Part shown: piece by piece, positions 44,901 to 52,789 of the stretch
How the letters are laid out: every line of letters starts with the position of its first letter
Numbering within the stretch: the first letter of the stretch is position 1
Origin: Flavobacterium defluvii
GTDB lineage: Bacteria > Bacteroidota > Bacteroidia > Flavobacteriales > Flavobacteriaceae
Direction of reading: 5' to 3'
DNA length: 64,000 bases
Assembly: GCF_900129555.1 (NCBI RefSeq)
Contig: NZ_FQWC01000006.1
Coordinates: 1 to 64,000, forward strand
Position numbers and translations under genes: made by a program
Notes under the pieces: generated by a model
Databases searched by the model: none
What the model was told of the DNA's origin: nothing
What the model saw: only the letters and a program-made list of their open reading frames with translations

Positions 44901-45404
44901 ACGCGCAATTGCCGTTGGCGTTTTATTTTCGATATGATCGATTTCTCCGTTTAGTTTATCTCCAATAGGGAAATCGGCACGCTGAACCAAATCATTAATC
45001 ATTCCCTGAAGTCCTAAAGAACGTCCGTCATCTGGAGAATAAATTCTTGTAATACCATATTCATGCAATTCTTCGATTTCGCTTGGCAGGATTACACCGC
45101 CTCCGCCTCCGAAAATTTTAATGTGTCCCGCTCCTTTTTCGTGAAGCAGATCATACATATATTTAAAGTATTCGTTGTGTCCGCCTTGGTAAGAAGTCAT
45201 GGCTATTGCATTGGCATCTTCCTGAATGGCGGTATTTACTACTTCTTCAACACTTCGGTCGTGTCCAAGGTGAATTACCTCTACTCCCGTAGACTGAATA
45301 ATACGACGCATGATATTGATTGCTGCATCATGTCCGTCAAAAAGCGAAGCAGCGGTTACAATTCTTACTTTATTTTTAGGAATATATGGTATTTGTTGTT
45401 CCAT
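41964..45404 (-). CDS. icmF: Fused acyl-CoA mutase of the IcmF type (B12-dependent, with built-in G-protein chaperone)
   Basis: 1146 residues. The order is: B12-binding domain (about 12-145, [15 protein letters not shown] with cobalt-ligand His25); MeaI-like GTPase (about 195-440, P-loop GTGGAGKS 203-210, LNKFDKRGA); a helical linker; then the TIM-barrel mutase (about 560-1100, [34 protein letters not shown] as landmark). This layout is that of isobutyryl-CoA mutase fused, which interconverts isobutyryl- and n-butyryl-CoA and in some species pivalyl- or isovaleryl-CoA. A two-subunit methylmalonyl-CoA mutase would lack the central GTPase. The B12 motif ends DAA instead of DxxG, as in IcmF. Confidence 0.9.
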   Translation of the reverse strand: MEQQIPYIPKNKVRIVTAASLFDGHDAAINIMRRIIQSTGVEVIHLGHDRSVEEVVNTAIQEDANAIAMTSYQGGHNEYFKYMYDLLHEKGAGHIKIFGGGGGVILPSEIEELHEYGITRIYSPDDGRSLGLQGMINDLVQRADFPIGDKLNGEIDHIENKTPTAIARLISAAENFPEIAKPVFDKIHENNTDSKIPVLGITGTGGAGKSSLVDELVRRFLIDFPEKTIGLISVDPSKRKTGGALLGDRIRMNAINNPRVYMRSLATRQSNLALSKYVAEAIQVLKAAKYDLIILETSGIGQSDTEIMDHSDVSLYVMTPEFGAATQLEKIDMLDFADLVALNKFDKRGALDALRDVKKQYQRNHNLWDKNPDEMPVFGTIASQFNDPGMNTLYKAIMDKVVEKTASDLKSTFEITKEMSEKIFVIPPGRTRYLSEIAENNRSYDETAIAQQKVAQKLYGIFKTIESVSGKVPQITKAGIDDSTILPSGIAEHDENRIFLNLLLNQFDKVKMDLDPYNWEIILNWDEKVAKYKNPVYSFKVRDKEIKIATHSESLSHLQIPKIALPKYEGWGDILRWNLQENVPGEFPFASGLYPFKREGEDPSRMFAGEGGPERTNKRFHYVSAGMPAKRLSTAFDSVTLYGNDPDLRPDIYGKIGNAGVSICCLDDAKKLYSGFDLVHALTSVSMTINGPAPMLLGFFMNAAIDQQCEIYIKANDLEKEVEAKINKLYKEKGIERPKYQGELPAGNNGLGLMLLGVTGDQVLPQEVYNEIKAKTLSQVRGTVQADILKEDQAQNTCIFSTEFALRLMGDVQEYFITKNVRNFYSVSISGYHIAEAGANPITQLAFTLSNGFTYVEYYLSRGMNINDFGPNLSFFFSNGVDPEYSVIGRVARKIWAKAMKNKYGANERAQMLKYHIQTSGRSLHAQEIDFNDIRTTLQALYAIYDNCNSLHTNAYDEAITTPTEESVRRAMAIQLIINKELGLAKNENPIQGSFIIEELTDLVEEAVLQEFDRITERGGVLGAMETMYQRSKIQEESLYYETLKHNGDFPIVGVNTFLSSKGSPTVIPAEVIRATEEEKQYQITMLDNLHNFHEAKVNEHLNTLQQAAIKNENLFDHLMEATKVCSLGQITSALFEVGGQYRRNM

Positions 45405-45605
45405 TTTATGAATATGATAATTTTAAGGGAGCAATTTACAAAATATTTTAATATTTGTTGATGGTTATGGTCTTATGTTTTTCTTAATATAACGTTTTCG
45501 TTAGTTAAAAAGGTAACATTTTAGCTAACTTATTGATTTATAATACACAACCTACAATGTGGCAATTTTGAAAGATCTATATTAAATATAGGAACACATT
45601 AGGAT

Positions 45606-45622
45606 CACTCTTGTAGTAATTT
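45606..45622 (+). promoter_or_regulatory. 17-bp element shared with the paralogue 3 promoter
   Basis: CACTCTTGTAGTAATTT is identical to 37796-37812. It lies 84 nt before the L,D-transpeptidase ATG and contains a TAATTT core that could serve as the -7 box. Confidence 0.45.
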
Positions 45623-45689
45623 AGCAATGTAGAAAAGGCCCCGAATTTTTACCAGAACTTGAAGTCTAAGTAGTAACGTAAAAATTTAA

Positions 45690-47303
45690 ATGAAAATGAA
45701 AACAACATATCCACTAAGCATAATTTTAGCTCTTAGTTTTACTCTATTATCTTATGGAAAATATAATAATAGTAACACAAGAGAAAACATAAGTGTAAAT
45801 AAATCTTATCTAAATAACGATTCAGATATTAAAGTAGACAATGAAGTTTTAACCGATTTTTTTAAAAGATATTCTGATCTGAAAAAATATCAAAACGAGG
45901 TTGTATCATTGTATAAAACAAGATCTTACGGACCAATTTGGTTTGAAGATGATAAAATCAATGATTTCGGGAAAACCTTGTATGAAAAACTGAACGATAC
46001 ATATGATGAAGGTCTTGTATTTGAACTTCCTTATAAATATGAAATCGATCAGATTTTTAAAAAGAAATCTAAAGATAAACCATCAAAAGCCGATGCCGAT
46101 ATGCTTTTAAGCTCTGCATACATCATATATATGAATCGTGTGTATGTAGGTTTAGATGCCGAAACTGCTAAAAAAACCGGCTGGTTACTGCCAAAAAAAG
46201 AAATATCTTATGATACTTTGTTAGATTCTCTAATAACCGAACCTACTTTATTAGAGAAAAATGACGAACTTCTTTTTAATCAATACTATAAATTACAAGA
46301 CGCTCTTAAAAAATACAGAGAAATAGAAAAAGCTAACGTATGGAAACCTATCGTTGCCGAAAAACCCTATAAGGATCTTCGACCTGATGCCACTTCACCT
46401 ACTATTGGCCAGGTTAGAACACGATTATTTATTTTGGGAGATTTAGCACGCGACTCAAAAAGCGATTTCTATGATCAGGAATTAATGGAAGGTGTGATGA
46501 AATACAAAGTAAGAAACGGTTTTAAACCAAATTACATCCTTTCTGAAGATCATATCAAAGAAATGAACATTCCATTAAAAGATAAAATCAATACTTTGAT
46601 GGTTAATATGGAAAGATGCCGCTGGATTTCGCCAAAAATTCTAAAAGACAAAGAATATATTATTGTAAATATTCCTTCTTTTGAATTGGTGTATGTAAAA
46701 AACGGAAAACCGGAACTTACTTCTAAAGTTTTTGTGGGATCATCATTGACCAAAACAACCATTTTTAACGGAAACATTGATAAAATTGTTTTCAGCCCTT
46801 ATTGGACTGTGCCGCAAAGTATTGTTGAAAATGAATTAAAATTGAAAATGGCTGCCGATCCTAACTATCTGGCAGATCATAATATGGAAATGGTGAATGG
46901 TCAGGTAAGACAAAAACCAGGTCCAAATAACTCTCTTGGATTAGTGAAATTTATTTTCCCAAATCCTGAAGATATATACATGCACGATACTCCTGCAAAA
47001 TCATTATTTGATTTTGAAAGAAGAACTTTCAGCCACGGTTGTATTAACGTAAACAAAGCAAAAGAATTAGCCATTGCAATGCTTAAAGATTATCCGGAAT
47101 GGACAACTGAAAAAATAAACAAAGCAATGGACGGAAAAGCCGAAAGCACATTTAAACTGCCAAATAAAGTGCCTATTTACATTACGTATTTTACATCATG
47201 GGTTCATGATTCCGGAGAAATTAGTTTTTACCAGGATGTTTATGAAAAAGATACAGAATTAAATAATTTCTTATTTCCAGTTGATGGTGTAGCTTCAAAC
47301 TAA
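45690..47303 (+). CDS. L,D-transpeptidase (YcbB/LdtD-like), exported
   Basis: 537 residues. A signal peptide (about 1-23) precedes an N-terminal scaffold domain (YKTRSYGPIWFEDD...) and a peptidoglycan-binding-like region (about 240-290). The YkuD catalytic domain (about 320-480) has HDTPAKSLFDFERRTFSHGCINV (catalytic motif SHGCIN, Cys451). It forms 3-3 crosslinks in peptidoglycan or attaches proteins to it, in the periplasm. The length fits the YcbB group. Monocistronic. Confidence 0.92.
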   Translation: MKMKTTYPLSIILALSFTLLSYGKYNNSNTRENISVNKSYLNNDSDIKVDNEVLTDFFKRYSDLKKYQNEVVSLYKTRSYGPIWFEDDKINDFGKTLYEKLNDTYDEGLVFELPYKYEIDQIFKKKSKDKPSKADADMLLSSAYIIYMNRVYVGLDAETAKKTGWLLPKKEISYDTLLDSLITEPTLLEKNDELLFNQYYKLQDALKKYREIEKANVWKPIVAEKPYKDLRPDATSPTIGQVRTRLFILGDLARDSKSDFYDQELMEGVMKYKVRNGFKPNYILSEDHIKEMNIPLKDKINTLMVNMERCRWISPKILKDKEYIIVNIPSFELVYVKNGKPELTSKVFVGSSLTKTTIFNGNIDKIVFSPYWTVPQSIVENELKLKMAADPNYLADHNMEMVNGQVRQKPGPNNSLGLVKFIFPNPEDIYMHDTPAKSLFDFERRTFSHGCINVNKAKELAIAMLKDYPEWTTEKINKAMDGKAESTFKLPNKVPIYITYFTSWVHDSGEISFYQDVYEKDTELNNFLFPVDGVASN

Positions 47304-47484
47304 TATATAATAAATCATAAATTGTTTAAAATCGGGAATTCGGTAAAATGAATTTCCGATTTTATGTTTTCAACAAAAACCTAACTTATTAGTTTTAAAA
47401 CTTTTAAGTCTTAAATTATTTTCACTTCTGTCGCAACTTTGCAGTGTAATACTACCACTAATATTAATTGCAAAACAATGGATC

Positions 47485-47781
47485 ATGAAGACAGAAAATA
47501 TAGAAGGATTAACACTTTTTGAAATAAATCAGTTAATACAACAAGGCGGAAAATTTGTAATGTTTCCAAACCTGATGACAAAAATTAAAAGCAATACCAT
47601 ATATTTTATCCGCCCGGAAGAAAAAACATTTAAATACGCCCTAAAACATTTTTTAAAAAATATATTACAAGGCTGGCGTTCAATTCCGTTACGACCATTT
47701 TATGTTTCAAAATCTTTATTTTATTTAGCTATTGGCGGTAAAGACTATACACAATATGCTAGCCAATTTAAATCAAATTAA
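47485..47781 (+). CDS. Hypothetical small basic protein
   Basis: 98 residues, basic: MKTENIEGLTLFEINQLIQQGGKFVMFPNLMTKIK..., with an internal aromatic- and Lys-rich stretch. No signal peptide, no known family. A possible -7 box CAACTTTG lies 46 bp upstream. Similar small proteins occur in other Flavobacteriia; function unknown. Confidence 0.7.
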   Translation: MKTENIEGLTLFEINQLIQQGGKFVMFPNLMTKIKSNTIYFIRPEEKTFKYALKHFLKNILQGWRSIPLRPFYVSKSLFYLAIGGKDYTQYASQFKSN

Positions 47782-48107
47782 TCCAGTTTACAATCCCAAT
47801 TTGTACTGTTTACAATACGTTTAAACACCTTTTTTGCACCCAAAAATCTTAGTTATATAATTTGTAAAAAGTAAACAGCAATTCATAAGAATATCAGAAA
47901 TCCTACCTACAATCTGAGAATAATACGCTTTGAGTAAGCTGTTTATCTTAATATCAAATTGAAAATCACCTTGTAAATTAAGCAAGGTGATTTTTTTATT
48001 TAGCCTAAAAAAACTTTTGGCTTAAAATACTGTTTTAAAATCCTCTAAGGGATGAAACTGAATGAGATTGAATAGAGATTTGCAGATTCTTATCAATGAA
48101 TTCACAA
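47782..48107. other. Intergenic region with a possible structured transcript
   Basis: 326 bp. TAAACAGC (47872-47879) can pair with GCTGTTTA (47938-47945), and 17 bp later a strong terminator follows (47962-47997). No ORF of meaningful length. It could be a small RNA of about 130 nt or simply the 3' region of the preceding gene. Confidence 0.4.
47962..47997 (+). terminator. Terminator AAAATCACCTTG/CAAGGTGATTTT
   Basis: A 12-bp perfect stem with loop TAAATTAAG and seven T residues. It ends either the 98-residue gene's message or a separate small transcript. Confidence 0.9.
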
Positions 48108-48974
48108 ATGAAAAAATCCTTTTTAATTTTTAATTTTTCCATATCAATTTTACTTGCTTCATGTAATAATTTTAAAACAGAGAACATAACATATAATGGA
48201 ATCAGCCATCCTAAACCACCTAAGGCTATAGGGCCTCCACGTATATTATTTATCGGAAATAGCCATATTGAATATTTTGTAAGTACACCTACTCTTTTTC
48301 AAGAATTATGTAATGCTAATAATAAAAATATAAATGTGCAGCAACTAACAACATTAGGAGTTTCACTTGATAAAGTTTATTATACTAATAAAACTGAAGC
48401 TAACCATTTTTTTTCCAGCATAGACAAGGATGGAAATTATTATGATTATGTTGTACTTCAGGAATCGACACCAATTGCATTATCAGATATTCAAAAATAC
48501 AGATCTAATTTAAAATTAATAGTAGAAAAGATTCAGATAAACAGCCCTAATGCTGCGATCTATGTATATCAAAATATGTCTCCATTACCTTATACCAATT
48601 CACATTATAATGAATATTATAAAGAATTACAAAAAAATGCCACTTTGGCCGCGGCTTTTATTAAAAATGCAGGGGTATTAAAGGTCGGTGATGCTGTTAA
48701 GGATGCATATGACGGAAAAAGCAGCTATAACTATTTAAAAAATAATAAAGATAATCTTCGTTATGGTAACGACATACTTTACTTTATAAATGATGGTGCA
48801 TTTCTGCAGACAGTTTTACTATACTCTACAATATTTAATGAAAAACCTATTATTCCTAAAAAGCTTATTTTAAGCACCGGAACCGGAGACAATGATACTA
48901 TGAGAAAACAAGAAGTAAATAAGGCTGTCAGTAATCCAAAAGCCTTGGAAGAAATAGCTTTTAATAATCGTTAA
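48108..48974 (+). CDS. SGNH/GDSL-hydrolase-like lipoprotein
   Basis: 288 residues from the ATG at 48108 (an upstream in-frame ATG adds four residues before the signal). Lipobox LASC (Cys18). RILFIGNSHIEYFV (about 45-58) matches block I of the SGNH fold (GNSx instead of GDS). YVVLQESTP and a later FINDGAFLQTVLLYSTIF fit DUF4886-like members. These enzymes cleave esters, but the expected late Asp-x-x-His is not clear (NDGAF), so activity is uncertain. Confidence 0.75.
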   Translation: MKKSFLIFNFSISILLASCNNFKTENITYNGISHPKPPKAIGPPRILFIGNSHIEYFVSTPTLFQELCNANNKNINVQQLTTLGVSLDKVYYTNKTEANHFFSSIDKDGNYYDYVVLQESTPIALSDIQKYRSNLKLIVEKIQINSPNAAIYVYQNMSPLPYTNSHYNEYYKELQKNATLAAAFIKNAGVLKVGDAVKDAYDGKSSYNYLKNNKDNLRYGNDILYFINDGAFLQTVLLYSTIFNEKPIIPKKLILSTGTGDNDTMRKQEVNKAVSNPKALEEIAFNNR

Positions 48975-48984
48975 ATTCCTAAAA

Positions 48985-49016
48985 TAAAAATCATCTTATC
49001 TTATAAGGTGATTTTT
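48985..49016 (+). terminator. Terminator of the SGNH-like gene
   Basis: AAAAATCATCTTATCTTATAAGGTGATTTTTTTT hairpin with one G-T pair and a T-run, 10 bp after the stop. It resembles the terminator at 47962 in stem sequence. Confidence 0.85.
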
Positions 49017-49103
49017 TTTATGAAAATTTCAAATGGTTTTCTTTTGATTTAAAAATTAATATCTTTCAGAAAATTAACCAAATCAAAAAAATAATCTTTT
49101 ATT

Positions 49104-49523
49104 ATGAACGATAATGATTTTCAACCTAGAAAAAATTGGTGGGACAGAAACTGGAAATGGTTTGTTCCAACAGGATGTTTAAGCCTTATTGTACTTTTTG
49201 CTTTATTTATTGGAGGAATAGTTTTAGGCGTTACCTCAATGATGAAAGACTCAGACGCTTTTAAAGAATCAATAGCGGCCGCTCAGCATAACAAAATTGT
49301 AGTTGAAAAATTAGGAAACCCTGTTGAAACGGACGGAATGATTTCGGGCAGTATCAACTTACATAATAATTCCGGCGATTGCGATTTACAAATTCCGTTA
49401 AAAGGCCCAAAAGGAAAAGGAACTTTATTTGTTGTTGCTACAAAAAGAGGAAAATGGAACTATGAACAAATGTCTGTTTATATTGAAAAAACTAAGGAAG
49501 AAATAGATTTATTGCAGAAATAG
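49104..49523 (+). CDS. Coa1/DUF1783-like single-pass membrane protein
   Basis: 139 residues. A Trp-rich cytosolic start (RKNWWDRNWKWFVP), one membrane helix (about 19-42, GCLSLIVLFALFIGGIVLGV), then an extracytoplasmic domain (VVEKLGNPVETDGMISGSI..., LQIPLKGPKGKGTLFVVATKRGKWNYEQM). This fits the cytochrome oxidase complex assembly protein 1 family; in bacteria the role is undemonstrated. Monocistronic. Confidence 0.8.
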   Translation: MNDNDFQPRKNWWDRNWKWFVPTGCLSLIVLFALFIGGIVLGVTSMMKDSDAFKESIAAAQHNKIVVEKLGNPVETDGMISGSINLHNNSGDCDLQIPLKGPKGKGTLFVVATKRGKWNYEQMSVYIEKTKEEIDLLQK

Positions 49524-49609
49524 ATTTTTTTAAAGATATTAAGACACTAAGCTTCTAAGGAAACAAGTTTTTTTTCTATCATTTGTTTTCTCATTAAGTT
49601 TATTGATTT

Positions 49610-49697
49610 GCCATTGTTACTGATATTGATATTGATATTGTTATTGCCATTGTTATTGTTATTGTCATTGTCATTGTCATTGTCATTGTCATTGTTA
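49610..49697. repeat. Hexanucleotide tandem repeat tract
   Basis: About 14 units of ATTGNN: first GATATT, then TATTGT/CATTGT variants, with five perfect ATTGTC units at 49662-49692. A TTAGAACC-type fragment (AAGACACTAAGCTTCTAAGG) precedes it at 49540. It lies 90 bp upstream of the DUF4197 start. Confidence 0.85.
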
Positions 49698-49789
49698 ATT
49701 CTAAAACAAATTACCATATCTTTTCGAATAAAATTGTGGCCTTATTTTTGAATATGTAGTATTTTTGAAACTTAAATAAACCCCAATAA

Positions 49790-50500
49790 ATGAAAAAGAT
49801 TTTATTATTAGCCCTTACCTTTTCTCTTACGTCCTGCGCAGAGATGCAGCAGACTCTAAATCAATTACCTCAAATGTCTCAGGGAATTGGCGGAGTTGAT
49901 ATTGCTTCGGGATTACGAGAAGCACTTAACAAAGGAATAACAGTACAAGTAAGTAAATTAACCGCAGTAGATGGTTTTTATAAAAATGAAGCTGTAAAAA
50001 TTTTAATGCCCGAAGAATTACAAAAAGTTGATGCGACTTTAAGAAAAGTAGGTCTAAGCTCTCTTGCCGATGAAGGAATTAAAATGCTAAACCGCGCCGC
50101 AGAAGATGCTGTAAAAGAAGCAACGCCAATATTTGTTTCGGCAGTAAAAAATATGTCGTTTACAGATGCTAAAAATATTTTACTTGGAAACGACAGCGCC
50201 GCAACAACTTATTTACAAGGAAGTACAACGACTGCATTATACGGAAAATTTAATCCGGTAATTAAAAATTCTTTTGCAAAAGTAGGTGCCGATGTTGTAT
50301 GGACAAAAATTATCAATAAATACAATACAATTCCGCTTGTAAAAAAAGTAAATCCGGATTTGACTGATTATACAACAAATCAGGCACTAGCTGGAGTTTT
50401 TAAAATGATTGCTGTAGAAGAAAAAGAAATTCGTAATAATATAAGCGCCAGAACAACGCCTTTATTAAAAAGCGTTTTTGCGCTTCAGGACGGAAAATAA
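49790..50500 (+). CDS. DUF4197 lipoprotein
   Basis: 236 residues. Lipobox LTSC (Cys16). The body is helical with landmarks GVDIASGLREALNKGITVQVSKL, GFYKNEAVKILMPEEL, NRAAEDAVKEATPIFVSAVKNMSFTDAKNILLGNDSAATTYLQ and TTNQALAGVFKMIAVEE, which define DUF4197. Function unknown; outer-membrane or periplasmic location likely. Two TATTTTTG boxes (49743 and 49760) lie upstream. Confidence 0.9.
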   Translation: MKKILLLALTFSLTSCAEMQQTLNQLPQMSQGIGGVDIASGLREALNKGITVQVSKLTAVDGFYKNEAVKILMPEELQKVDATLRKVGLSSLADEGIKMLNRAAEDAVKEATPIFVSAVKNMSFTDAKNILLGNDSAATTYLQGSTTTALYGKFNPVIKNSFAKVGADVVWTKIINKYNTIPLVKKVNPDLTDYTTNQALAGVFKMIAVEEKEIRNNISARTTPLLKSVFALQDGK

Positions 50501-50510
50501 GTTTTCTATA

Positions 50511-50580
50511 GGTTCAAAGGCACAAAGCTGCAAAGGTACAGGAGTAGCCTTTGCAACTTTGAACCTTTGCAGCTTTGTCA
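50511..50580. repeat. CAAAG/CTTTG-type inverted repeat
   Basis: GGTTCAAAGGCACAAAGCTGCAAAGG (in pieces) faces CCTTTGCAACTTTGAACCTTTGCAGCTTTG. It begins 10 bp after the DUF4197 stop and ends 24 bp before purU. Confidence 0.8.
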
Positions 50581-50603
50581 CTAACCAAAACCAAAAGACC
50601 AAA

Positions 50604-51458
50604 ATGCAAAAAATAACCATTCTGATTCACTGCAAGGATCAAAAAAACATTATTGCTTCAGTGACTACTTTTATCGCTAAAGTAGAAGGAAATATTACCT
50701 ACATCGACCAGCATGTTGATGTAGAGCAAAATGTATTTTTTATGCGATTGGAATGTGAATTTACCAATCCGAAAATTACTATTGAAACCTTAAAAGAAGA
50801 ATTCAATAAAACACTTGCTGTCGATTTTAATATGTCTTGGGAATTGTACAATCAGGAACAAAAACCTAAAATGGCATTATTTATTTCGAAATACGATCAT
50901 TGTTTGTTTGATATATTAGGAAGATACAGCGCAGGAGAATTAAATATTGAAATTCCGGTTATCATAAGCAACCATAATGATTTACGATCTGTAGCAGAGC
51001 GTTTTGATATTCCGTTTCATTGTGTTCCTTTTACAAAAGATAATAAAGAGGAAGGCGAAGCGAAACAAATCGAATTATTAAAAAGATATGATATTGATTT
51101 TATCGTTTTAGCGCGCTACATGCAGATCATCACGCCAAATTTAATTTCGCTTTATGAAAACAGGATCATTAATATTCATCATTCGTTTTTACCTGCATTT
51201 CCGGGAGCAAAACCTTATCATTCGGCATTTAAACGTGGTGTAAAAATTATTGGCGCAACAAGCCATTATGTTACCGAAGAATTAGACGAAGGTCCAATTA
51301 TTGAACAGGATATCGCGAGAGTTTCACATATTCATTCTGTAGAAGATTTTATAATGAAGGGACGTGATTTGGAAAGAATAGTTTTAGCAAGAGCCATAAA
51401 ACTGCATTCTGAACGTAAAACAATGGTTTATAGCAATAAAACGGTGGTTTTTTCTTAA
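50604..51458 (+). CDS. purU: Formyltetrahydrofolate deformylase
   Basis: 284 residues from the ATG at 50604 (MQKITILIHCKDQKNII); the 42-codon upstream extension runs through a dispersed repeat and is not coding. An N-terminal ACT domain (1-80) precedes a formyl-transferase catalytic domain with INIHHSFLPAFPGAKPYHSAF and GATSHYVTEELDEGPIIEQD (the Asn-His-Asp triad). It releases formate from 10-formyl-THF to balance one-carbon units and feed PurT. Monocistronic; a large hairpin lies about 120 bp downstream. Confidence 0.95.
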   Translation: MQKITILIHCKDQKNIIASVTTFIAKVEGNITYIDQHVDVEQNVFFMRLECEFTNPKITIETLKEEFNKTLAVDFNMSWELYNQEQKPKMALFISKYDHCLFDILGRYSAGELNIEIPVIISNHNDLRSVAERFDIPFHCVPFTKDNKEEGEAKQIELLKRYDIDFIVLARYMQIITPNLISLYENRIINIHHSFLPAFPGAKPYHSAFKRGVKIIGATSHYVTEELDEGPIIEQDIARVSHIHSVEDFIMKGRDLERIVLARAIKLHSERKTMVYSNKTVVFS

Positions 51459-51580
51459 AATATTAAGGTTCTTAACTGCTGAGATTCTAATTTTTTTTCA
51501 TTTTATATGTAGATTTTGCCCACGGATTTAAACGGGTGAAAGAGGTTTCTGCAGGTTTATTTTTATTAACCTTAACCTAA

Positions 51581-51622
51581 AAAAGAACCCGATGGAATTT
51601 TAAAATCCCATCGGGTTCTTTT
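51581..51622. terminator. Strong hairpin after purU
   Basis: AAAAGAACCCGATGG pairs perfectly with CCATCGGGTTCTTTT (15 bp), loop AATTTTAAAAT-like. It can terminate on either strand. It lies 122 bp after the purU stop. Confidence 0.88.
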
Positions 51623-51631
51623 GTACATATG

Positions 51632-51733
51632 AAACTGGACTGAAGTCCAGCCCTACAATATAATTGTTCCTTTGGAACTATAAAAGAGCCTTCGGCTCGA
51701 TCCATATTATAGAGCTGAACTTCAGTCCAGTTT
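51632..51733. repeat. REP-like composite with nested hairpins
   Basis: Outer arms AAACTGGACTGAAGT (51632-51646) and AACTTCAGTCCAGTTT (51718-51733). Inside are GGACTGAAGTCC, GTTCCTTTGGAAC and GAGCCTTCGGCTC hairpins. CCCTACAATAT after the first hairpin is shared with 25562-25612. Confidence 0.85.
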
Positions 51734-51755
51734 AAATTCATATTTATAGCAATAA

Positions 51756-51790
51756 TAAACCCGACAGGTTTTAAAAACCTGTCGGGTTTA
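51756..51790. terminator. AAACCCGACAGGTTT hairpin
   Basis: TAAACCCGACAGGTTTT and AAAACCTGTCGGGTTTA are perfect 17-bp arms. A related half copy is at 32094-32109. It lies immediately beyond the stop of the catalase fragment on the minus strand. Confidence 0.8.
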
Positions 51791-51797
51791 TATTATT

Positions 51798-51917
51798 CTA
51801 ATCCGGGTTGTGTAAATCTTGTAATAAAACGTGCCCTCTTGGACCTGCAGTTTGAATATTTTGATTGTCTGGAATGGGAGTTCCTGTAGCAGTTGTTAAT
51901 TTTTTATTTGTTTCCAT
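51798..51917 (-). pseudogene. Catalase N-terminal fragment (39 codons)
   Basis: ATG at 51917 to TAG at 51798 reads [20 protein letters not shown] and then [19 protein letters not shown]. The first 34 residues match the start of clade-3 (KatA-type) catalases (KKLTTAxGxPvPDNQNxxTAGPRGPxLLQD). The rest of the roughly 490-residue enzyme (next would be the LEKLAHFDRE heme-pocket part) is absent in all frames downstream; repeats follow instead. So it is a deletion remnant, or a short peptide retained for another reason. No heme-binding residues remain. Confidence 0.75.
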
Positions 51918-52055
51918 TTCGCTGATTTTTAATGTTTTATTAAAAACACGAACTAATTACTACGGTATCCATAAACAAAATTGATTGTTATTATATTTTA
52001 ATAATCAAAAATTATTTTACGCTGCAAAAAGCTTAAAAAAACGATTTTACAAATC

Positions 52056-52208
52056 TTAACTTATGGTCAACAAAGTAATAACAAAACCTTAACAGCAAAA
52101 GATTGATATATGTCGGACATTTGTAATGTAATAAACTGGTTATTTATTATTTTGGTTTTGGTTAGTTAAATGATGCCGGCGTCTTCGAGATGCCGGCATT
52201 CTTTTTTT
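52056..52208 (+). ncRNA. Predicted small RNA gene, copy 1 (with its promoter)
   Basis: An ORF-free unit with a promoter-like box GACATTTG (52116-52123), then about 85 bp starting TTTGTAATGTAATAAACTGG and ending in the terminator ATGCCGGC-GTCTTCGAGAT-GCCGGCAT plus T-run (52173-52208). A near-identical unit follows at 52433. The transcribed part differs at only two positions, and both differences preserve the terminator stem, while the promoter side differs at many. Transcript length would be about 75-80 nt. Strand is set by terminator direction. Confidence 0.6.
52173..52208 (+). terminator. Terminator of predicted small RNA copy 1
   Basis: 8-bp GC-rich stem ATGCCGGC/GCCGGCAT with 11-base loop and CTTTTTTT tail. 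Confidence 0.9.
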
Positions 52209-52217
52209 ATAATAACC

Positions 52218-52430
52218 TAGCTTATTTTGTTTCAAGTTTCAGGTTTTCTTGTTTCAAGTTGGCTGTACGATCCGCTTAATTTTAACGCAAAGAGCGCAAA
52301 TATTTTTTTATTAAAGAAGTTTTTAAAGTTTGCAAGTTTTCTAAAAAAAATCTTATGTGCTTTACGGTCAATCACGCCATCCAAAAAACCTGAAACTTCA
52401 AACCTGATACCTTAAACAAAAAAAATAGAC
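52218..52430. repeat. Region of nested dispersed repeats between the two small RNA copies
   Basis: GTTTCAAGTTTCAGGTTTT (52228) is answered by AAACCTGAAACTTCAAAC (52384-52402), and a GCAAAG-type fragment (AACGCAAAGAGCGCAAAT, 52283) sits inside. No ORF. Confidence 0.55.
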
Positions 52431-52432
52431 AT

Positions 52433-52584
52433 TAACTTATATCCAACAAAGTAATAACAAGATCTTAACAGCACAACATCGATATATGTCAGATCTTTGT
52501 AATGTAATAAACTGGTTATTTATTATTTTGGTTTTGGTTAGTTAAATAATGCCGGCGTCTTCGAGATGTCGGCATTCTTTTTTT
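52433..52584 (+). ncRNA. Predicted small RNA gene, copy 2 (with its promoter)
   Basis: Same structure as copy 1. The box GATCTTTG (52492-52499) is followed by TAATGTAATAAACTGG and the terminator ATGCCGGC-GTCTTCGAGAT-GTCGGCAT (52549-52584), where the single C-to-T change keeps a G-U pair. The sequence CTTTGTAATGTAATA also occurs at the promoter of the DUF4142 gene (58679), supporting its reading as a promoter/start region. Confidence 0.6.
52549..52584 (+). terminator. Terminator of predicted small RNA copy 2
   Basis: 8-bp stem with one G-U pair, loop of 11 and a run of eight to nine T residues. Confidence 0.88.
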
Positions 52585-52627
52585 TTAAAATATTTTGTTT
52601 AAGGTTTCTTTTCTGTGAACATTATTT

Positions 52628-52748
52628 TAACCGCAAATCACGCAAAAGATTTTCTTGTTTGTGAGTATTTATATAAACGAAAAGTTCGCAAAGCTTTGTG
52701 TAAAAAACTTTGCGAACTTTGCCTAAACCTTAGCGCTCTTTGCGGTTA
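52628..52748. repeat. AACCGCAAAG-type inverted repeat
   Basis: TTAACCGCAAATCACGCAAAAG...AAAGTTCGCAAAGCTTTG faces CTTTGCGAACTTTGCC...CTTTGCGGTTA. Same family as 53609-53700. Confidence 0.75.
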
Positions 52749-52789
52749 CAAATACGCACTCCGATAACTTTAAACCTGAAACAAAAAAA

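Noticed and set aside
50478..50603. 42-codon N-terminal extension of purU
   Set aside because: It runs through the CAAAG-type repeat and overlaps the end of the DUF4197 gene; the family starts at the later ATG.
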